From Bryum argenteum (lineage: Eukaryota; Streptophyta; Bryopsida; Bryales; Bryaceae), in contig CM073325.1 of NCBI GenBank assembly GCA_037043015.1, positions 4,838,501 to 4,902,500 on the forward strand: 64,000 nucleotides of DNA, written 5' to 3'. Made by a program: the position numbers and the translations under genes. Below, piece by piece: positions 1 through 12,885 of this stretch. Each line of letters starts with the position of its first letter. Position 1 is the first letter of the stretch. The notes under the pieces are model-generated. The model was given only the letters and a program-made list of their open reading frames with translations, searched no databases and was not told the DNA's origin.

Positions 1-3000
1 TCATCACTGCTTAATCTTCCCCTCTGTAATTAATTTATCGAAATAAGGATGTACCTAGGTTTTGTCCCACTCGACAGTTGGTGGATTAGTCTTCTAGGTT
101 CTCGAAATTTTTGACACAGTTTCATCTCATCACTACAGACTGGGTTGGTTAGCTCGGCTCTTTCCTTTCGCGTGGGGAGCTCTTGCAAATTTTTGCACTC
201 TTTTTGCCTGCTTACACTTCCAGACATGCTCCTCTATATTAGCTTTTCTACGAGCCTCGTAGTATCCTTGAGAACTCAAACTTGGTTGATGAATAAAGTC
301 TCTGTTTCTATTAATTATTCTCTTGCACTCTCGCCTCTGCGCCCATAGTCGAACTCTGTCTGCTTACATTGGATACTCGAGGCTCTTACTATCCTTGTTG
401 AATGAAGTCGTTGTATACTCTTTGCATCGAAGAGCTTCTCGTCTAATATTCTTTATGGTTTCAAGAGAGTCGGTTTTGATGCGCCTGGACTCAAATAACT
501 GTTTCGATTCGATTCAGTGGAAGTAACTGTTCCTTCTACTCTTTCTGGTAGGATGCTATAAATAGATTAATTAGAGTGGGGGGGGGCGGCGGAGTGGGTG
601 AGTCAGAGTGGCACTGTAGAGTTAGTCATGGAGTTGATATGGTATCTGGATTCTGGGAGTTTGTCTGGAGAAGACGGCTGCGAATGCAATGAGACAAAAC
701 ATTACGAGCTGCAAGGCTTCCACGCTTATCTGCATGCTGACTTCTATGAGCTATGATACTGGTGCAAAGCCTTCGACGTATCGTAGTTAGAGTAGTGAAT
801 GAATGATTTACTCGATCACCAGGTGGTTGTGGACTCGACATTCTACTGCTACATTCCTCACTTGAGTGTAATTGTCGCAAGAGGAACTCAACTCCGGGGT
901 CTTTGGACTGAAAGGATTCTGTAGGCGCTGCTTAGCTCAAAAGTGAGAATTGCGAATACTTGTCCTGAAGGGGTATGAAAAAGTTTAGAACATAAAGAGA
1001 CATTTTTATAAAAGGTGTGAGAGAAGATATTATGGAAAAGTTGGTGACATTGCGTAATTATGTTCACCTGTTGAAATCTTGTGTTTCTTAGAGCTCTCCA
1101 AATTCTGTAACTCGGTGATTTTATTTTTACCACTGTGATTTTTTATTTTCTTTATTTTGTAACGCTTGGGATCTACTACATAACCTCAAGTAGAAGTAGT
1201 ATGCCAAATTTTAATTGTTGAATATGTGCCATTTGTGAGTGAGATCTAACATTTATGAATGCTACATACGACTTCATCATATCTTGGATTGGAGTTATGA
1301 TTTCTTACTAGAATACTAAATTCAACTTGAAATCAACCCAAAAATTAAGATTGTAATCCAACGATGGTGAAGGAGATATAGCTTCTCTAGAACCATCTTG
1401 TTTTTTTGGTTTTTACATTGTTGAAGCAACTCTCCGATTCAAAGGCCAAAATTGTTCAGATCAAAAATCTTCCAAATGGAAAGTTTTAATAAGCACATCA
1501 GCTTAAGATCATACTTACTGTGAAATGACTTAGTGAAAGTCATAAATTAATAGTACTAGTAAAACATGCCCCATGTATCAAAACCCCAAAATAAAAGATG
1601 TCACAAATATACTTGCCATTAATTTACATCATCTTGCAATATTTACCTCAAGAAGTAGACTTGATTCGGGGTTCAATGCGACAAGTCTTGTCATAGACTG
1701 ATTCCAATATGAGTTGTGATTCTCAAACAGTTTGAACTTGTCATCCACAATTATACCAAATTATTCCAACATTTGGCACGTCTACGTGATGTACACCAAT
1801 AAGTTGTTGAATTATCATATCGTGTGTGCAGCCATCAAATTCTATGCTCATTGTCACCATGACACCCATGACACCGACCGGATGCCCATCCAAAACCATC
1901 CTTAGCAAGCAAAGCGAAGGAATCACTTCCTCCTTGTCATCTCTAGAAGACAAATGTAGCCAAGCAACCATAAAAAGGAAGGAAGGTTGTTGGCTGAATG
2001 TCAAACTGTACATCCTGTGAAAGTGATCCGCCAGGTTTGCCTTGTCCCCCCACCCTCATGATCTAAATAACCCATTTACTTTTGGATTTTTCATTTTTTA
2101 AATTTTTTTTAAAAAATCCGTGTCCAATGTATGTACTTATGTTGAAAACCACATATTGCGGAAGATAGCATGCATGCCCCCCTCGGATTATTAACGAGGA
2201 TGAAGACATGGCACGTAAGAGTCATGTTATGTCATGGATGAAATAATCACGGTCCCGGAGTGCAAGAATCAGCGGGGCATGGATCAGCAGCCAAGCCAGT
2301 GCTACTTGAATCATGGCCTTTTGAAAGTTGTCCTGACGGCTGTTTTCCATTTAAATATTCCATGCTGTTAACCCCATATTCCTCACTTCCTTGCTAGGAC
2401 CAAATTTAGTGATATTACAAGCTGGACCATGGGGGCCACCAAGTGTCGTCATCCACATCAAATTTCTATTATGACTCCGTCTCAGAAATGTGCTTACTAC
2501 AATTATTGGTTAAAAAAATAAAAATAAAATAATGTGCTTACAAAAATAAAACTATGGATTTGATTCCTTATCTATGATATATTATACTATTTGGACTAGA
2601 ACTATGAAGTCTTGATGAAAGAAAGGTATTGGGCACCAAAAACGTTTTATTTTTTTATTTGTTGATAAAGTAATCGATCAATGTACTAGTCAATTGCGGA
2701 AAAATACAATTATGAACGGAAGTAGCAAGATATTTGGCAAGAATTTGTGCTTTATTTTACTAAGTATCCTTACTAACACGCTACCCCAGTAGTGTAAACG
2801 TCTGTATTTCATTCTAGCAAGTGCCGTTGTGGAGTGGCCAAGGCAATGATTTGTGAAGAATGTACGAAGGGCTTGCGAGCAATTATGACATTTCATTGTT
2901 AACTCCTAACTTTCCTTAAAACCCGAAACGGGTTTTGGAGGTTCCCGCAGGAGAAAAACTCAGCCAACTTTGACCATTATAATCTCACAAATGAGGAAGA

Positions 3001-3700
3001 ATGAACGGTTCAAATTTGGTATGTGAGAAGAATGTCAAGTGAACTTTGAGATCTTACGGTTGAATCTTTTGAATAATGCTCAGATTGAGATTTTTTGAGC
3101 GTAATATAAAGGAAGGTCAATTTTTATGACTTAGACCTTTTTGCAACAAGGAAATTTAGGGGTTAATGTCGAAGGGTTGTTGGAGATAGTCCACCCTAAC
3201 AATGCTTCAGAGAAACAACAAGATTTGTGGGTGATAGCTAAATTGTACATCCTACAAGAGTCGTTCGTCCTCTAAGTCAAATTCTATAGCTACTACTTTA
3301 TGCCTTTTGAACATACTAATGAAAAAAAAAAAAAAAAAACCAAGTAGTGGGGATTGGACATCTTCATGTTGCTGTGAAGAACACAATTGTGATCCTCTCT
3401 TTCATTTCCGGGGAGCTTTGCATCCATCATATAACATTTAGCTGCTTTCTTGCATAAGCCTATGCAATCATTCGTAAGTTCCTTACGTTAGGCAAAGAAC
3501 ACTCACTCAGATATTCATCACTCTATAAATGTTTTTTGAGAAAACACAACTCTTTTAGTGCGATGAAATTAATACCCTTCTTTCTAATTGCTGACGCAAA
3601 CTTCATGGTTTATCCGTTATGGTCAACAATAGGGATAAACATTGGTGACTGGACGCGACACTCAAAATCATGCACAATTCTAATCTAGCTCAAAGAAGTT
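1..3700. other. AT-rich intergenic DNA, no gene recognised
   Basis: No open frame here resembles a known protein, and the longest (1741-2013, minus, 90 codons) has no motif I recognise. The stretch contains simple tracts such as a poly-A run near 3320-3338 and T-rich runs near 2090-2115. It looks like old intergenic or decayed repeat DNA. Confidence 0.6.
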
Positions 3701-3714
3701 TAGTGCAAGTACAT

Positions 3715-3991
3715 AACTTAGCTCAATATTCTTCCAATTGAGTCATCATTGCTCCCCAATTGTTGTTGGCGTACAACATTATGGAGGCACACACCCAACT
3801 CGCAAAGTGATTGATGTTACATTGAAAGAACCCACGACCCTTCAATTTACAAATTTTCAGAACTTAGCTCAATATTCTTCCAATTGAGTCATCATTGCTC
3901 CCCAATTGTTGTTGGTGTACAACATTATGGAGGCACACACCGTCAACCCAGCTCGCAAAGCGATTGACGTTTGATTGAAAGAACCCGCGAC
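3715..3991. repeat. Direct repeat, two copies, 146-bp period
   Basis: About 125 bp beginning AACTTAGCTCAATATTC at 3715 is repeated at 3861 with few differences. The second copy has a small insertion (GTCAAC) after the shared GGCACACACC. A spacer of about 20 bp separates the copies. Nothing coding is visible. It is a local tandem duplication of intergenic DNA. Confidence 0.85.
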
Positions 3992-5105
3992 CGTGAATTA
4001 ACGATTTACCAACCAATGAAAAAGACGTTTGTTTTTGTAGAGAACGAACAAACCGGACATCCCCTCATCAGCACCAGATTGACGAGTGTATGGCAAAGTT
4101 TGTCTGTCATGTGCATGTCATTTGAGTAAGGGCATGTCATTTCTTCGAGGACATGTCTGACTTGTTCCTACCTCCTTCACCTGACCATTGACCAAAAAAG
4201 AATGTCCTATGATCAATAATTTACCCTTACAAGTGGTTATGCCATTGCTTGCCATAATGAATGTGTAGATGGATATCGCATCACTTTGTAATTTTCATAT
4301 GATTTATACTCTCTATAGCCTATTCCATGAGAGAGCATTGAAGCAATTCGTATGATCAAATGATTTAAAGGAATGATTTATAGAGCTTTATGTATATTTG
4401 AGTTGCTTTTGGAAACAAGAAGTAGAGTAATGAGGATTTGAAATTTATGTTTTATCGATTTGTTACGTCCTTGTTCACTTCGCAATACTCGAGCTTAATG
4501 TTTGTACTTCAAATGATTTTAGACACATGTTCATAATAAAGTGATAAATATAAAAATAAATACATTTCATGTTGACATCTTCAATGTCGGTATTTGCGAA
4601 AGTCAACATTTGTAAGGAGTTGGTAATGCGTACCATGGCATGGGGTCATCAACATCCAAATAGGTTTATCCATGATCTCAATGCACGTCCCTTTTGAGTG
4701 ACAATAGCCAAAATAGCAATCAGAGGGCGTACGTGGATGGGTGGCGCTCAATATCTAGGATTGAATGAATATCCAACAGCCAAACTTGAATGCAACTCTT
4801 AGGTTGGTATAATGATTTCATTATGTGATTCAAAGGCATATCATGTAAGTGTACACTTTGAGTGACACTTTTATCAAAGGTAGAAATTTATAGCAATTTA
4901 ATCTCATGTAGATTGTCTGATATTATTTTACAAATTAAGTGTAGTGAAATTACAATGCTATATTGATTATTTTAATACATTGTGGAGAATTGAGAGGTTT
5001 ACCGCCACATAGAGGAAGCTTTTGTTACTTATCAAGCGTTGTTGATGATATAAAGGGTATATCTAGCAATTCCAAGTGAATGTTTATACATCAAGCACAT
5101 GACCT
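3992..5105. other. Intergenic DNA, nothing recognised
   Basis: AT-rich sequence without a long open frame, RNA gene or recognisable transposon end. Confidence 0.5.
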
Positions 5106-5106
5106 G

Positions 5107-5271
5107 GGGCTACCTTGTGGCTACGTGAGGTCACCCGTCCCAAATCATGGTCTAGATGGTTTCCAACGTGCAAGTACAAAAGGTACCAAAGGACTTGGGG
5201 ATACCACAAGTGCAATACCTAGAGGGCTACCTCATGGCTACACTGAGTTTACCCATCCTAAACCATAGTCG
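5107..5271. repeat. Imperfect direct repeat, about 117-bp period
   Basis: A stretch of about 47 bp starting GGGCTACC at 5107 recurs at 5224 with scattered substitutions. Both end in a CCCATCC/CCCGTCC-like stretch followed by an AAACCATAGTC-like stretch. It sits directly beside the copia relic and may belong to that element. Confidence 0.55.
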
Positions 5272-5274
5272 CGA

Positions 5275-5775
5275 TATTACTGACAACATATGTTATGTCA
5301 AACCTCGTGCTAAGCCATGCCCAGTGTAAGCAACTTGACACATTTCTTGTAAGGGTAGTTCTTGACTGAAGCAGATGCCAACTAGTTCTCAACCGAGTCA
5401 CCGGAGGATCCGCCGCCACTTCAACACGGTTGCAAAACTCATGACCAAAACGCTTCAACACTCCTTCAAGATACCAACGTTGATCGATAGATGTTGTTCT
5501 CGGTCTCTTGTTACGTGTAGCCCCACATAGACTTCTGCTAAGCCTTCTGTGATACAAAAAGCTCCCTTCATGTAGTCCATCATGCTCGTGGTACTTTCAT
5601 GCAGTGTGCTAACAACGATGCCATCATTCACCCATATGCAAATGATAAGCTTTGGGTCTTGTTTGTCGACATAAACACAACAGTAAACACAATAGTCATA
5701 ATTGGATGGTTTCCGAGGTTTCCAACGTGCAATAAATGTTACTATTATTGTGCAGTACACGTTTCCAACATGCAA
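5275..5775 (-). pseudogene. Ty1/copia reverse transcriptase relic (frameshifted)
   Basis: Two overlapping minus-strand frames together resemble the central part of a copia polyprotein. The first (5775 to about 5455) contains IWVNDGIVVST, corresponding to the YVDD catalytic region, followed by DYMKGAFCITEGLAEVYVGL and HVTRDRE, which matches the usual 'LGE..YFLG..I.R' region after the catalytic loop. The second (5557 to about 5275) continues with SIDQRWYLEGVLKRFG, the usual 'Q..Y....L.RF' block. A frameshift separates them. The catalytic YVDD reads WVND, no gag, integrase or LTR was found, and the fragment is certainly inactive. Confidence 0.7.
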
Positions 5776-5799
5776 GTACTAAATCATTCAACATAATTT

Positions 5800-7590
5800 T
5801 GAATGAGACGTGTTGCAACTTTCTAACTCTTGGTGGGAATTATACATTTAAATAATCATAATTCCTTGCCGCCCCCAATCAAGAAAACTAATAAAAGAAA
5901 TTCTGCATGATGAGTTGAATAAAATCTTAGAATCACATTAATTTGACCATTTTTACAATTCAACTTAGTCGATAAGGAGGTTCTTACCCTATTGCATAGA
6001 CAAATTCAAAATCTCAATAGTTTCAATCTCAAATATTCAAATGTTTAATTCCAACTCAAGTTACAATTTGAGGTAGAGGTGAATATCACCTTTAGTCATC
6101 TAGGAGTGGACATCATCTCTTGTCATTAAACTTGCTCTTATGTATTGAAATTCCACTCTTATGCAATTTATTTTTAAAGATAATATAGAATTAAAATCTC
6201 ATCGTGGTTAAATATCTTTTTAGAGATTTTTTGAAGAAAAGTTTAACTTAAATTAGAAGAAAGTAACTGGACTATCACCTGTGCATTCCCATTTAGGTAA
6301 GTGGCGACCAACAAAAAGTCTACTTCCTTTTGGTTTCCGATCGAAAGTTTGGTTTTCCGGACGAAAGCACCTTTAGTTTGCAATAAATTCAATTTCATGG
6401 CAAGTTAGATGTGAGTGGATGTTGCAATGAAGATGTCTGAAAGAGTGGACTGGGTAAAAGCAGGAGTCACGCACCTCCTGTTGGTGAGATTGTACAGTAC
6501 CCATTCTTAAACATTCCCTTCCACACAACATTCTTTGCTTTTTGGCAGGTCTGAAAGTTGAATCATGACTGTTTCTTTCTTTCCACTCAGTCCAATCCCA
6601 CTTGCTTACTTATGTTTGTCCATTGGAACTTGCTATCACAGCATTGTACTAGAGTATGGGCCTCTCCTAGCACATTCTGCACCATAAGTGGTCTTGGGCC
6701 GAGTCAAGAGGGCAAGACCAACCACCGCAAATTGTCCAACATGTGCTGAGAGAGGCTTGTCATGTAACGGTAAATTGTAGAATCGGCAATAAGGTTAGGG
6801 TCGAATTGTGCAATTTTGATTTATCATCACATCCGGCACAATGGCCTAATTATGCATTCATAGGGTGCATCACTTGCCTTGCCAATGGAGTTTAGCTTGC
6901 CTTCCTTTGCCACAACCTATCTAACAGGTGTAACGTACTAGAGAAGTTGTATGGTTGTGTCGATTCGGCACTACCATGCAGCTTCTATAGCGTTAATGAA
7001 ATGTATGTCCAATACAATATACGAATCGGCAAGCCTCGCCGAATATCAACGGTCCGCCTCAGCTCCCGATTCCGCGCAGAAGAAGGGCTCAAAAATTGGC
7101 CGAATTATACATAGGGTCTTTAACTTACTCGTCACCGCTTCTTAAAAAATAAAATAAAAATGCAGAGTAGTCAAGTCCTTTGATTAATTGAGCACCTTCA
7201 TTCTCCAATATTGGCTTTGTGATAATTAGTCAAATTAAGTGTTGCCCCAGACTGATTAGTGAATTAGACTGGTTTGTTTTGCCATTACACCTCAGTAGAA
7301 GAAGAATGAGACCCAAAAGTCAATGTAAATGGAGCATGGATTACACACCTCATTTTATTCACTACAACCGTGATCCATATGCAAAAACATAGTGAGAGGT
7401 TACTTCACCCACGTCAAGGAGTACTTAAGCATTACCAATAAATAAATAAAAATAAAATAAAAATAATAAATTGCACTAACACGATTATCATATCTCCTAG
7501 GTCAAAATGAACTTACTATTAACTGTTGAGGACAATGCTACAAAATCTGGGTTAGAAGTAAATAATGTAACTCATATCCAAGTTGATAGG
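5800..7590. other. Intergenic DNA, nothing recognised
   Basis: AT-rich DNA with only short frames. A somewhat GC-richer patch around 6951-7145 has a 64-codon plus-strand frame without any recognisable motif. No repeat or RNA gene was seen. Confidence 0.5.
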
Positions 7591-7591
7591 A

Positions 7592-8564
7592 AACTGTTGT
7601 ACAGTCCCCTACACATTGCTTATGAATTCCTTCGGGAGGGAGTTTTTATAAAGAACTTTGAAAATACATTGTGAGCTCAAAAATGATCGGATTGAAAACC
7701 GTAAAGTTTTTTGAAATCACATTTGAGTGTACTATGATATTGTGATAAAATATCAATTCCCTTCTATAACATCATTCAATGTATTACAATTAATACTCTA
7801 TACACCATATGCCATTGACTAGTCCTACTTTTAGGTTTAATTACAATGCATATTTCAATTAAATTTTTTAAATGAGCTTCCAAAGTTGTTCTTAAGATAC
7901 TTGAGCTCATGCTTGAATGATAAAAAGAAGCTCCTATTTTGAATGTTGTGGTTTGGAGTGGTTTCTTAAGTGTTTCCAATCTCAAAACTCAAGATGGAAA
8001 TTTGTCTTCCTTTGAACTTGGAGAATACTGGAAGAATACTAGAAGAATTTAAACTTAGCATGAGCTCTATCATTCTAATAGTCTACAACAATCCTTCAAA
8101 TCCTCGGAAGATATTTGTAGTAGTGAGAAAGACTTTCACAAGTTTTGGGAAAAGTTTACTAGTTATTACGACTTATTTAGAAATTCGTCCAAGCCAAAAA
8201 TCAAACATGACATATATCAATGATACCACAAATATACACCCAAGTATCCCAAGAACAACTTCGGAAGCTCATTTCAAAATTGCAATTAACATATATATTG
8301 TAATTCACGCAAAAGGTAGGACTAGTCAATGGCATATGGTGTATAGAGTATTTGTACTATGTAGAATGATATTATAGAAATGAATTGATATTTGAACACA
8401 ATATTATAATAAACTTTGATGTGACTCCAAAACACTTAACGGTTTTCAAATCCTATCATTTTTGAGCTCACAATGAAATTTCAAAGTTTTTATAAAATTT
8501 CCCCCCCCCCCAGAAGGAATCCATAAGGAACTCGTAAGCAATTTGTAGGGGAGTGTACAGTTTG
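7592..8564. mobile_element. Foldback/MITE-like element with long inverted arms
   Basis: The two ends are long imperfect inverted repeats. The left arm begins about 7592 with AACTGTTGTACAGTCCCC, and the reverse complement of the right end (about 8564) reads AAACTGTACACTCCCC. Similarity then continues inward for roughly 300 bp per arm, for example a GTGAGCTCAAAAATGAT-like stretch near 7671 and its complement near 8460, and a TCAATGGCATATGGTGTATA-like stretch near 8325 with its complement near 7797. The interior (about 7900-8220) is AT-rich and has no transposase. It is probably a non-autonomous DNA transposon. Target duplication and exact ends are uncertain. The C12 run at about 8502-8513 marks the right arm. 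Confidence 0.75.
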
Positions 8565-8565
8565 G

Positions 8566-9117
8566 CCGAAATATATGCTTCCAAGCAGCCTTTAAATTCT
8601 TGGCGAATTTTCGCCAGAACCTTACCTCGATAATGCCCGATGTGAAAGTGGTATTCTTCATACCCCTCCAAATACCTTACCTATGATGTTGTAACTCTCT
8701 GAAACCCTAAAAATTCTATATATTGTCATACATTATTGCTCCCAACACTGCTTCTTAATACTGCTCCTAACACTGCTTCTCAACACTGCCCCCAACATAG
8801 ATTCCCAACACAAACACTAACACGGAAATCTCCACACTTAAGTTTAACACATTTACATATAAATCCATTCACAATGTCATTGAAAAAAAAATGATGGTGG
8901 TACAGACATTTTCTGCCTTGGCAATGCTACCTGGTCCTTCCAGGTACCATGAACTGACCTAAGCAGTAGTTCCTGCCACTATCCAACACTCCACACACAC
9001 ACCCCACACACGCTCCTAGTTCCAGCACCAGAGAGAGTGAGAAAGAGCTTTCAAACCCCTTCCAAACCTTGGCCGCCAAACCCTAATCTCCAACCCTAGC
9101 CGCCTTCATCCATCCAT
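8566..9117. other. Intergenic DNA, low complexity
   Basis: Short degenerate repeats around 8735-8825 (variants of AACACTGCTTCTTAATACTGC) and CA-rich stretches near 8990-9010. No coding potential recognised. Confidence 0.5.
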
Positions 9118-9206
9118 AGGATTTCATCTCAGGACATGATTTCATCCCCAAACAGGATTTCATCCCAGGACAAGATTTCATCCCCAAACAGGATTTCATC
9201 CCAGGA
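9118..9206. repeat. Minisatellite, AGGATTTCATCCC units
   Basis: Alternating near-copies of AGGATTTCATCCCAGGACA and TGATTTCATCCCCAAAC make a composite unit of about 35 bp repeated roughly 2.5 times. It lies just before the region leading into the hAT relic and has no coding content. Confidence 0.8.
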
Positions 9207-9879
9207 CTCTAAAGTCTAGTAGTCTTAATAGGCTACTAGCAGATTTACTCTTTTACTGGCTAGGTAAATCCCCGGTTAACGCCCGAGCAAACGGATATGG
9301 GAAGAATTAACCGGCTAGAGAGGGTATTATCGCCAGTTCTGGACTTAGTTTCAGCCTTGCTTACCTGTTAAGCAACTGTACATGTGGTGCTTTAATTCGC
9401 ACTTACATCCTACGTATTGTGGGGACATGGCGCCCGCTTTGTTTGCCGGCTTTACTTCCATTGCCACCTTCCCCGGAGCTTTTCTTGCGGATCGCCAGTG
9501 ATTTGAAACGGCAAACGGAGCTAGGGAGCGATGAATGGAGCCAGTACGCGCCTCGCCTCTCCCCCCTTATCGCTACATACACTAAATGAAACTAAATGAA
9601 GAGCTTCGTGACGAGGATTAGTGAGCAACATTTTTAGGTTTTAGAGGCGGCGCCAGAAATCCATTCGTTGCTTCTGGCCCTAAGCGTTGCGAGCAAGCAA
9701 GACGGTAGCTCCGTTTGTCGCAGCCTGGCTCATGCGGTGGAGCCGTGGAGGAAGGTTGGAAGCGGCACGAAGTTTAAGGGCATGAGCGATCACATAAAGT
9801 TTGGCTGCAAGTAACGCTTCATCTAATGCAAGTTTTTATGAGTGTTTATTCTATGTGTTTTGCAATATTTCTTTTGCTG
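9207..9879. other. GC-richer non-coding stretch before hAT relic
   Basis: No protein motif recognised. Base composition is more balanced than upstream. It may be the 5' untranslated or terminal region of the hAT element, but no terminal inverted repeat was identified. Confidence 0.35.
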
Positions 9880-12127
9880 ACGATGGTTGGAGGATCTCAG
9901 AAAGTCCAAGCTCCCCTTTGTAAGTTTCTGTACAAGGGGAGAGTATCGCCTTCACTTGGTAATCATGTGCTGGTAGTTTGCGAGTCTCAAGGGAGAGTTG
10001 TTAGAGCAGAGTCTACAGATTCTGATTGTGTTGTCGTTGGAGGTCAGGGATCAAAGTCTAGGAGTTCTGATGTAGAGGTCTTAGATCCCAAAATTGCTTC
10101 TTCTTCTCATGAAGCAGCAAAGAAACGAAACAAAAATTTATGAGTTCAATCGTCACTTCCAAGATTCATGGGCAGCCAAGCTTCCATGGGCTGAAGTAGT
10201 CATTGGAAGTGACGGTAGAGTCACTCAAGTGCAAGGAATTCAAGTGAGTGAATTTTTGAATTCAAGTGAACTCAAAAATTGCTTGTTCCCAAAATTGACT
10301 GACTGTGGAAGCATGTAGGTAGGCGAAAAGCCCTTGCAGATATGGGCAAGATACAGTGTGGAGAGCATTACTATTTGGGCTCTTGTCAACATGTGAAGAA
10401 TAAGCGGGTTTACTTTGAGAAGGGTGGTGATACGGTTGTCCAGCACCTACAACTTCGTGTTTCGAAGGAGGAGAAACTCAAGATTGTGCAAATGAAGTGC
10501 TTATTCAACATCATGAAGCAAGGGCGGCCCATGTGTGATTATTCAGCCATGGAGGGACTTCTACAGCAACTCAATCTACCACAAATCCCAAAAAAACATT
10601 GGAGTGAGCCTTTGGGATGGGATTTTGTCCATTCCATGGCAAAGGTTTGTAGTAATAGGTTGAGTTCAGACATTGCAAAGGTGAAGTATATCTCATTGAG
10701 TGCTGATGAGGTTACTGCCTGTGACAACCAACAATGGTTGAGCACTTGTGCATATCTATTATTGTGTTAATTTTCATCGTGAGAGTCACATGTTAAGTAT
10801 TCAGATGGTGCTGCAGTTTTCCAAGGTTCAAAGGCTAGTGTTATTCAACGCCTCAAAGAGGAGTTTGCTCTATATGTGATTGGTATTCATGACTTTGCTC
10901 ATCGAAGTGATTTGGCAGTTTCGAATCTTCCATTGGTTTCTAGGCTTGAAAATCTTTGCAAGTCCTTATACCAGTACTCTAGTTGTTCTTCCAAACGTCA
11001 TCTGGAGTTTACCAAGCTTGCCGAAGTTGTCGAGACAAAAGGATTGAAGATCCTTAACAAGGTGGACGCGCGATGGATTTCCTTGCTTGAGCCTTTGAAG
11101 CGCATTTCTAGTGAATATAAGACGTTGATTGTGAAGCTTGGAGAAGATCAGGAAAGAATTGCTTAACGCAACGTTTCCCTTCTTTGTGATGTAACCACAC
11201 TCCTTGCTCTACCTTGCATCCTTCCTTTGCTTGAATGCGTTCAATAATTGATTAAATTTGCACAATCCCGCAATGTTTTTGTTTCAGATTTCATTGCGGC
11301 TAAGAAAAGTTGTCAAAGTGAATCGTTTGAAATGTATTGTGATGGTGCTACTTCGTACCAACCTTTGCATTTTCAGCTTTTAACGGATGTGGTTAATAAC
11401 CACTCATACACCATTTCACAAGAATGGGTTATGGATTTGAACAAGCAAGGTGAGACTTTATCCTTCTACATCAATGGGCAAAGTTATCCAACACATTCCA
11501 TTGATCCACTAACAGGTGGGGAGATTTCGGTGGGCAAGAATGACTTCCTAGGATGCCATTAGGAGTGTCAAAGGTCAATGTTCACGTGCTGCGGAGTTGC
11601 TGATATCGCAATTGGGGAAGCAATTTCCCAATTGTGACATCATGGAGGCATTAGGCATCACGTTCCTGCAATTCTGGTTGCAGGAAAGGTGTGACGACCT
11701 TTTCTCTGTTCACTTGGCAACAATCAAAACGTGGTTTTGCACAACGAAGTATGTGACATATCTATCCAACAATGTGGTGCCAAGGCAAGAAATTGGTGCT
11801 CCCCTCGATGCTAAGCTCTTAGACATGCAAACATCGTTGTTCAAGATGACCATGCATAGCCAAGCGCCAAAGGCCATGGATAATCCATATTCCATAAATC
11901 CCTTGACCAAGATGTGGCAAAAGCTTGGGTGCAATGCTTTACTTTTGAACAAGCTTAGCGAGTACATGAAACTTGCACAAATTGCCATTACGGCCGTGTT
12001 GGGGTCTTCTGAGGACGAGAGAACCTTCTCAACATTGGCGTTTATGAAAAATCGATTGCGAAACCCGTTGGGTGGTGGATTGGAGTCATTGGACACATGC
12101 ATCTGTTTGTATGGACAAGATTGCTAA
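9880..12127 (+). pseudogene. Degenerate hAT-superfamily transposase (DUF4371/ZNF862-like)
   Basis: Consecutive plus-strand frames together look like one hAT transposase of the plant group related to ZNF862-type proteins. In order: an N-terminal region ending in a basic KKRNKN stretch (to about 10140), a YEFNRHFQDSW segment in the next frame, a short ALADMGKIQCGEHYYLGSC zone (10330-10390), the core with YISLSADEVTA (around 10688-10720) and LNKVDARWISLLEPL (around 11053-11100), and finally the hAT C-terminal dimerisation motif (AQIAITAVLGSSEDERTFS then NRLRNPL, about 11970-12070). Breaks include frameshifts near 10135, 10300 and 11560, and stops at about 10768, 11164 and 11247. The BED zinc finger usual near the N-terminus is missing or scrambled around 10220-10300. 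No terminal repeats were identified. The element cannot make a full transposase. Confidence 0.85.
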
Positions 12128-12545
12128 GTGAGGTAGGGGTGGGTGGGGTTTGAAGTTGCAAAGGGGAGAAGGGTTCAATTCCCCCATCAAACTGTGTTGA
12201 GTTCAATGTGCAGGTTGGAGTTTGACATCCATCTCTTCTAGCATCTATGGCTCCATGCACAATCGCTTTCAATTCTCTCTCAAGTAAGTTGACATTCTTC
12301 CGAGACTCCTTCTCTCAGGAATTTATATATTTCTTGAAATCGTGGCTAATAATTATTTGGCTTCTCCTTTTCAAGAACTGGAATGTTCAACATTACTTGG
12401 TGCATCAATATGCATTCATGCATTGGCAAGTTTGACGACAAACTTTGCTGGTATGCATTCACCTTTTTGCGTCGACGAAACTAATGTTGCTGATCATATT
12501 ACTAAGTTGATGCAAAGTTCTGCAAACAATTTATACAAGTAGGTT
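12128..12545 (+). other. Possible host-gene exon remnant beside LTR element
   Basis: A 66-codon plus-strand frame (12342-12542) has balanced composition: LECSTLLGASICIHALA, then MHSPFCVDETNVADHI and KLMQSSANNLYK. It reads like a helical-repeat protein exon rather than random DNA. A plausible acceptor (CTTTTCAAG near 12376) precedes it, but no convincing GT donor follows directly. I do not recognise the family. The gypsy element is inserted 3 bp after this frame's stop codon. It may be a captured or broken gene piece, or chance. Confidence 0.3.
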
Positions 12546-12550
12546 CTTTT

Positions 12551-12885
12551 TGTAAGAGTCTAGCTGTCAAAACAAGCAAAAACTACAAAAGAAATATATT
12601 GATCCAAGACTTAGGTTTACAATGAATAAGAGTCCCTTATATACTAATCTCTTGGCTCAACTGCCGAGGCTATACTTTAGCTCTACTGCCGAGGCTATAC
12701 TTTAGCTCTACTGCCGAGGCTATACTTTAGTTCTACTGCCGAGGCTATACTTTAGCTCTCTCGCCGAGGCTATCTTTTAGGCTCTCTCGCCGAGGCTATA
12801 CTTTAGCTCTCTTTGCCGAAGTTCTATTTATAAAATTAATAGCGAGTGAACATCCGAGCTTATCAACGGGCCTTGTCCCATGACA
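12551..12885 (-). repeat. 3' LTR of the gypsy element (335 bp)
   Basis: It starts TG and ends CA (in either orientation) and matches the LTR at 17935-18167 almost throughout. It is about 100 bp longer because it carries about six copies of a 25-bp unit (CTGCCGAGGCTATACTTTAG plus five bases, 12661-12830) where the other LTR has about two and a half. Confidence 0.92.
12661..12830. repeat. 25-bp tandem repeat inside the LTR
   Basis: Units starting CTGCCGAGGC occur at 12661, 12686, 12711 and 12736, followed by diverged units with CTCGCCGAGGC and a last GCCGAAGTTCT. The same repeat, with fewer units, sits at 18044-18110 in the other LTR. Because the array lies within the LTR, its length changed after insertion or during reverse transcription. 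Confidence 0.9.

Noticed and set aside
1741-2013. 90-codon minus-strand frame as a small gene
   Set aside because: No motif, no splice context and no relative in the window; not enough support.
7776-8377. Two frames with similar protein ends (RTSQWHMVYRV) as a paralogous gene pair
   Set aside because: The similarity comes from the inverted arms of the foldback element, not from protein conservation.
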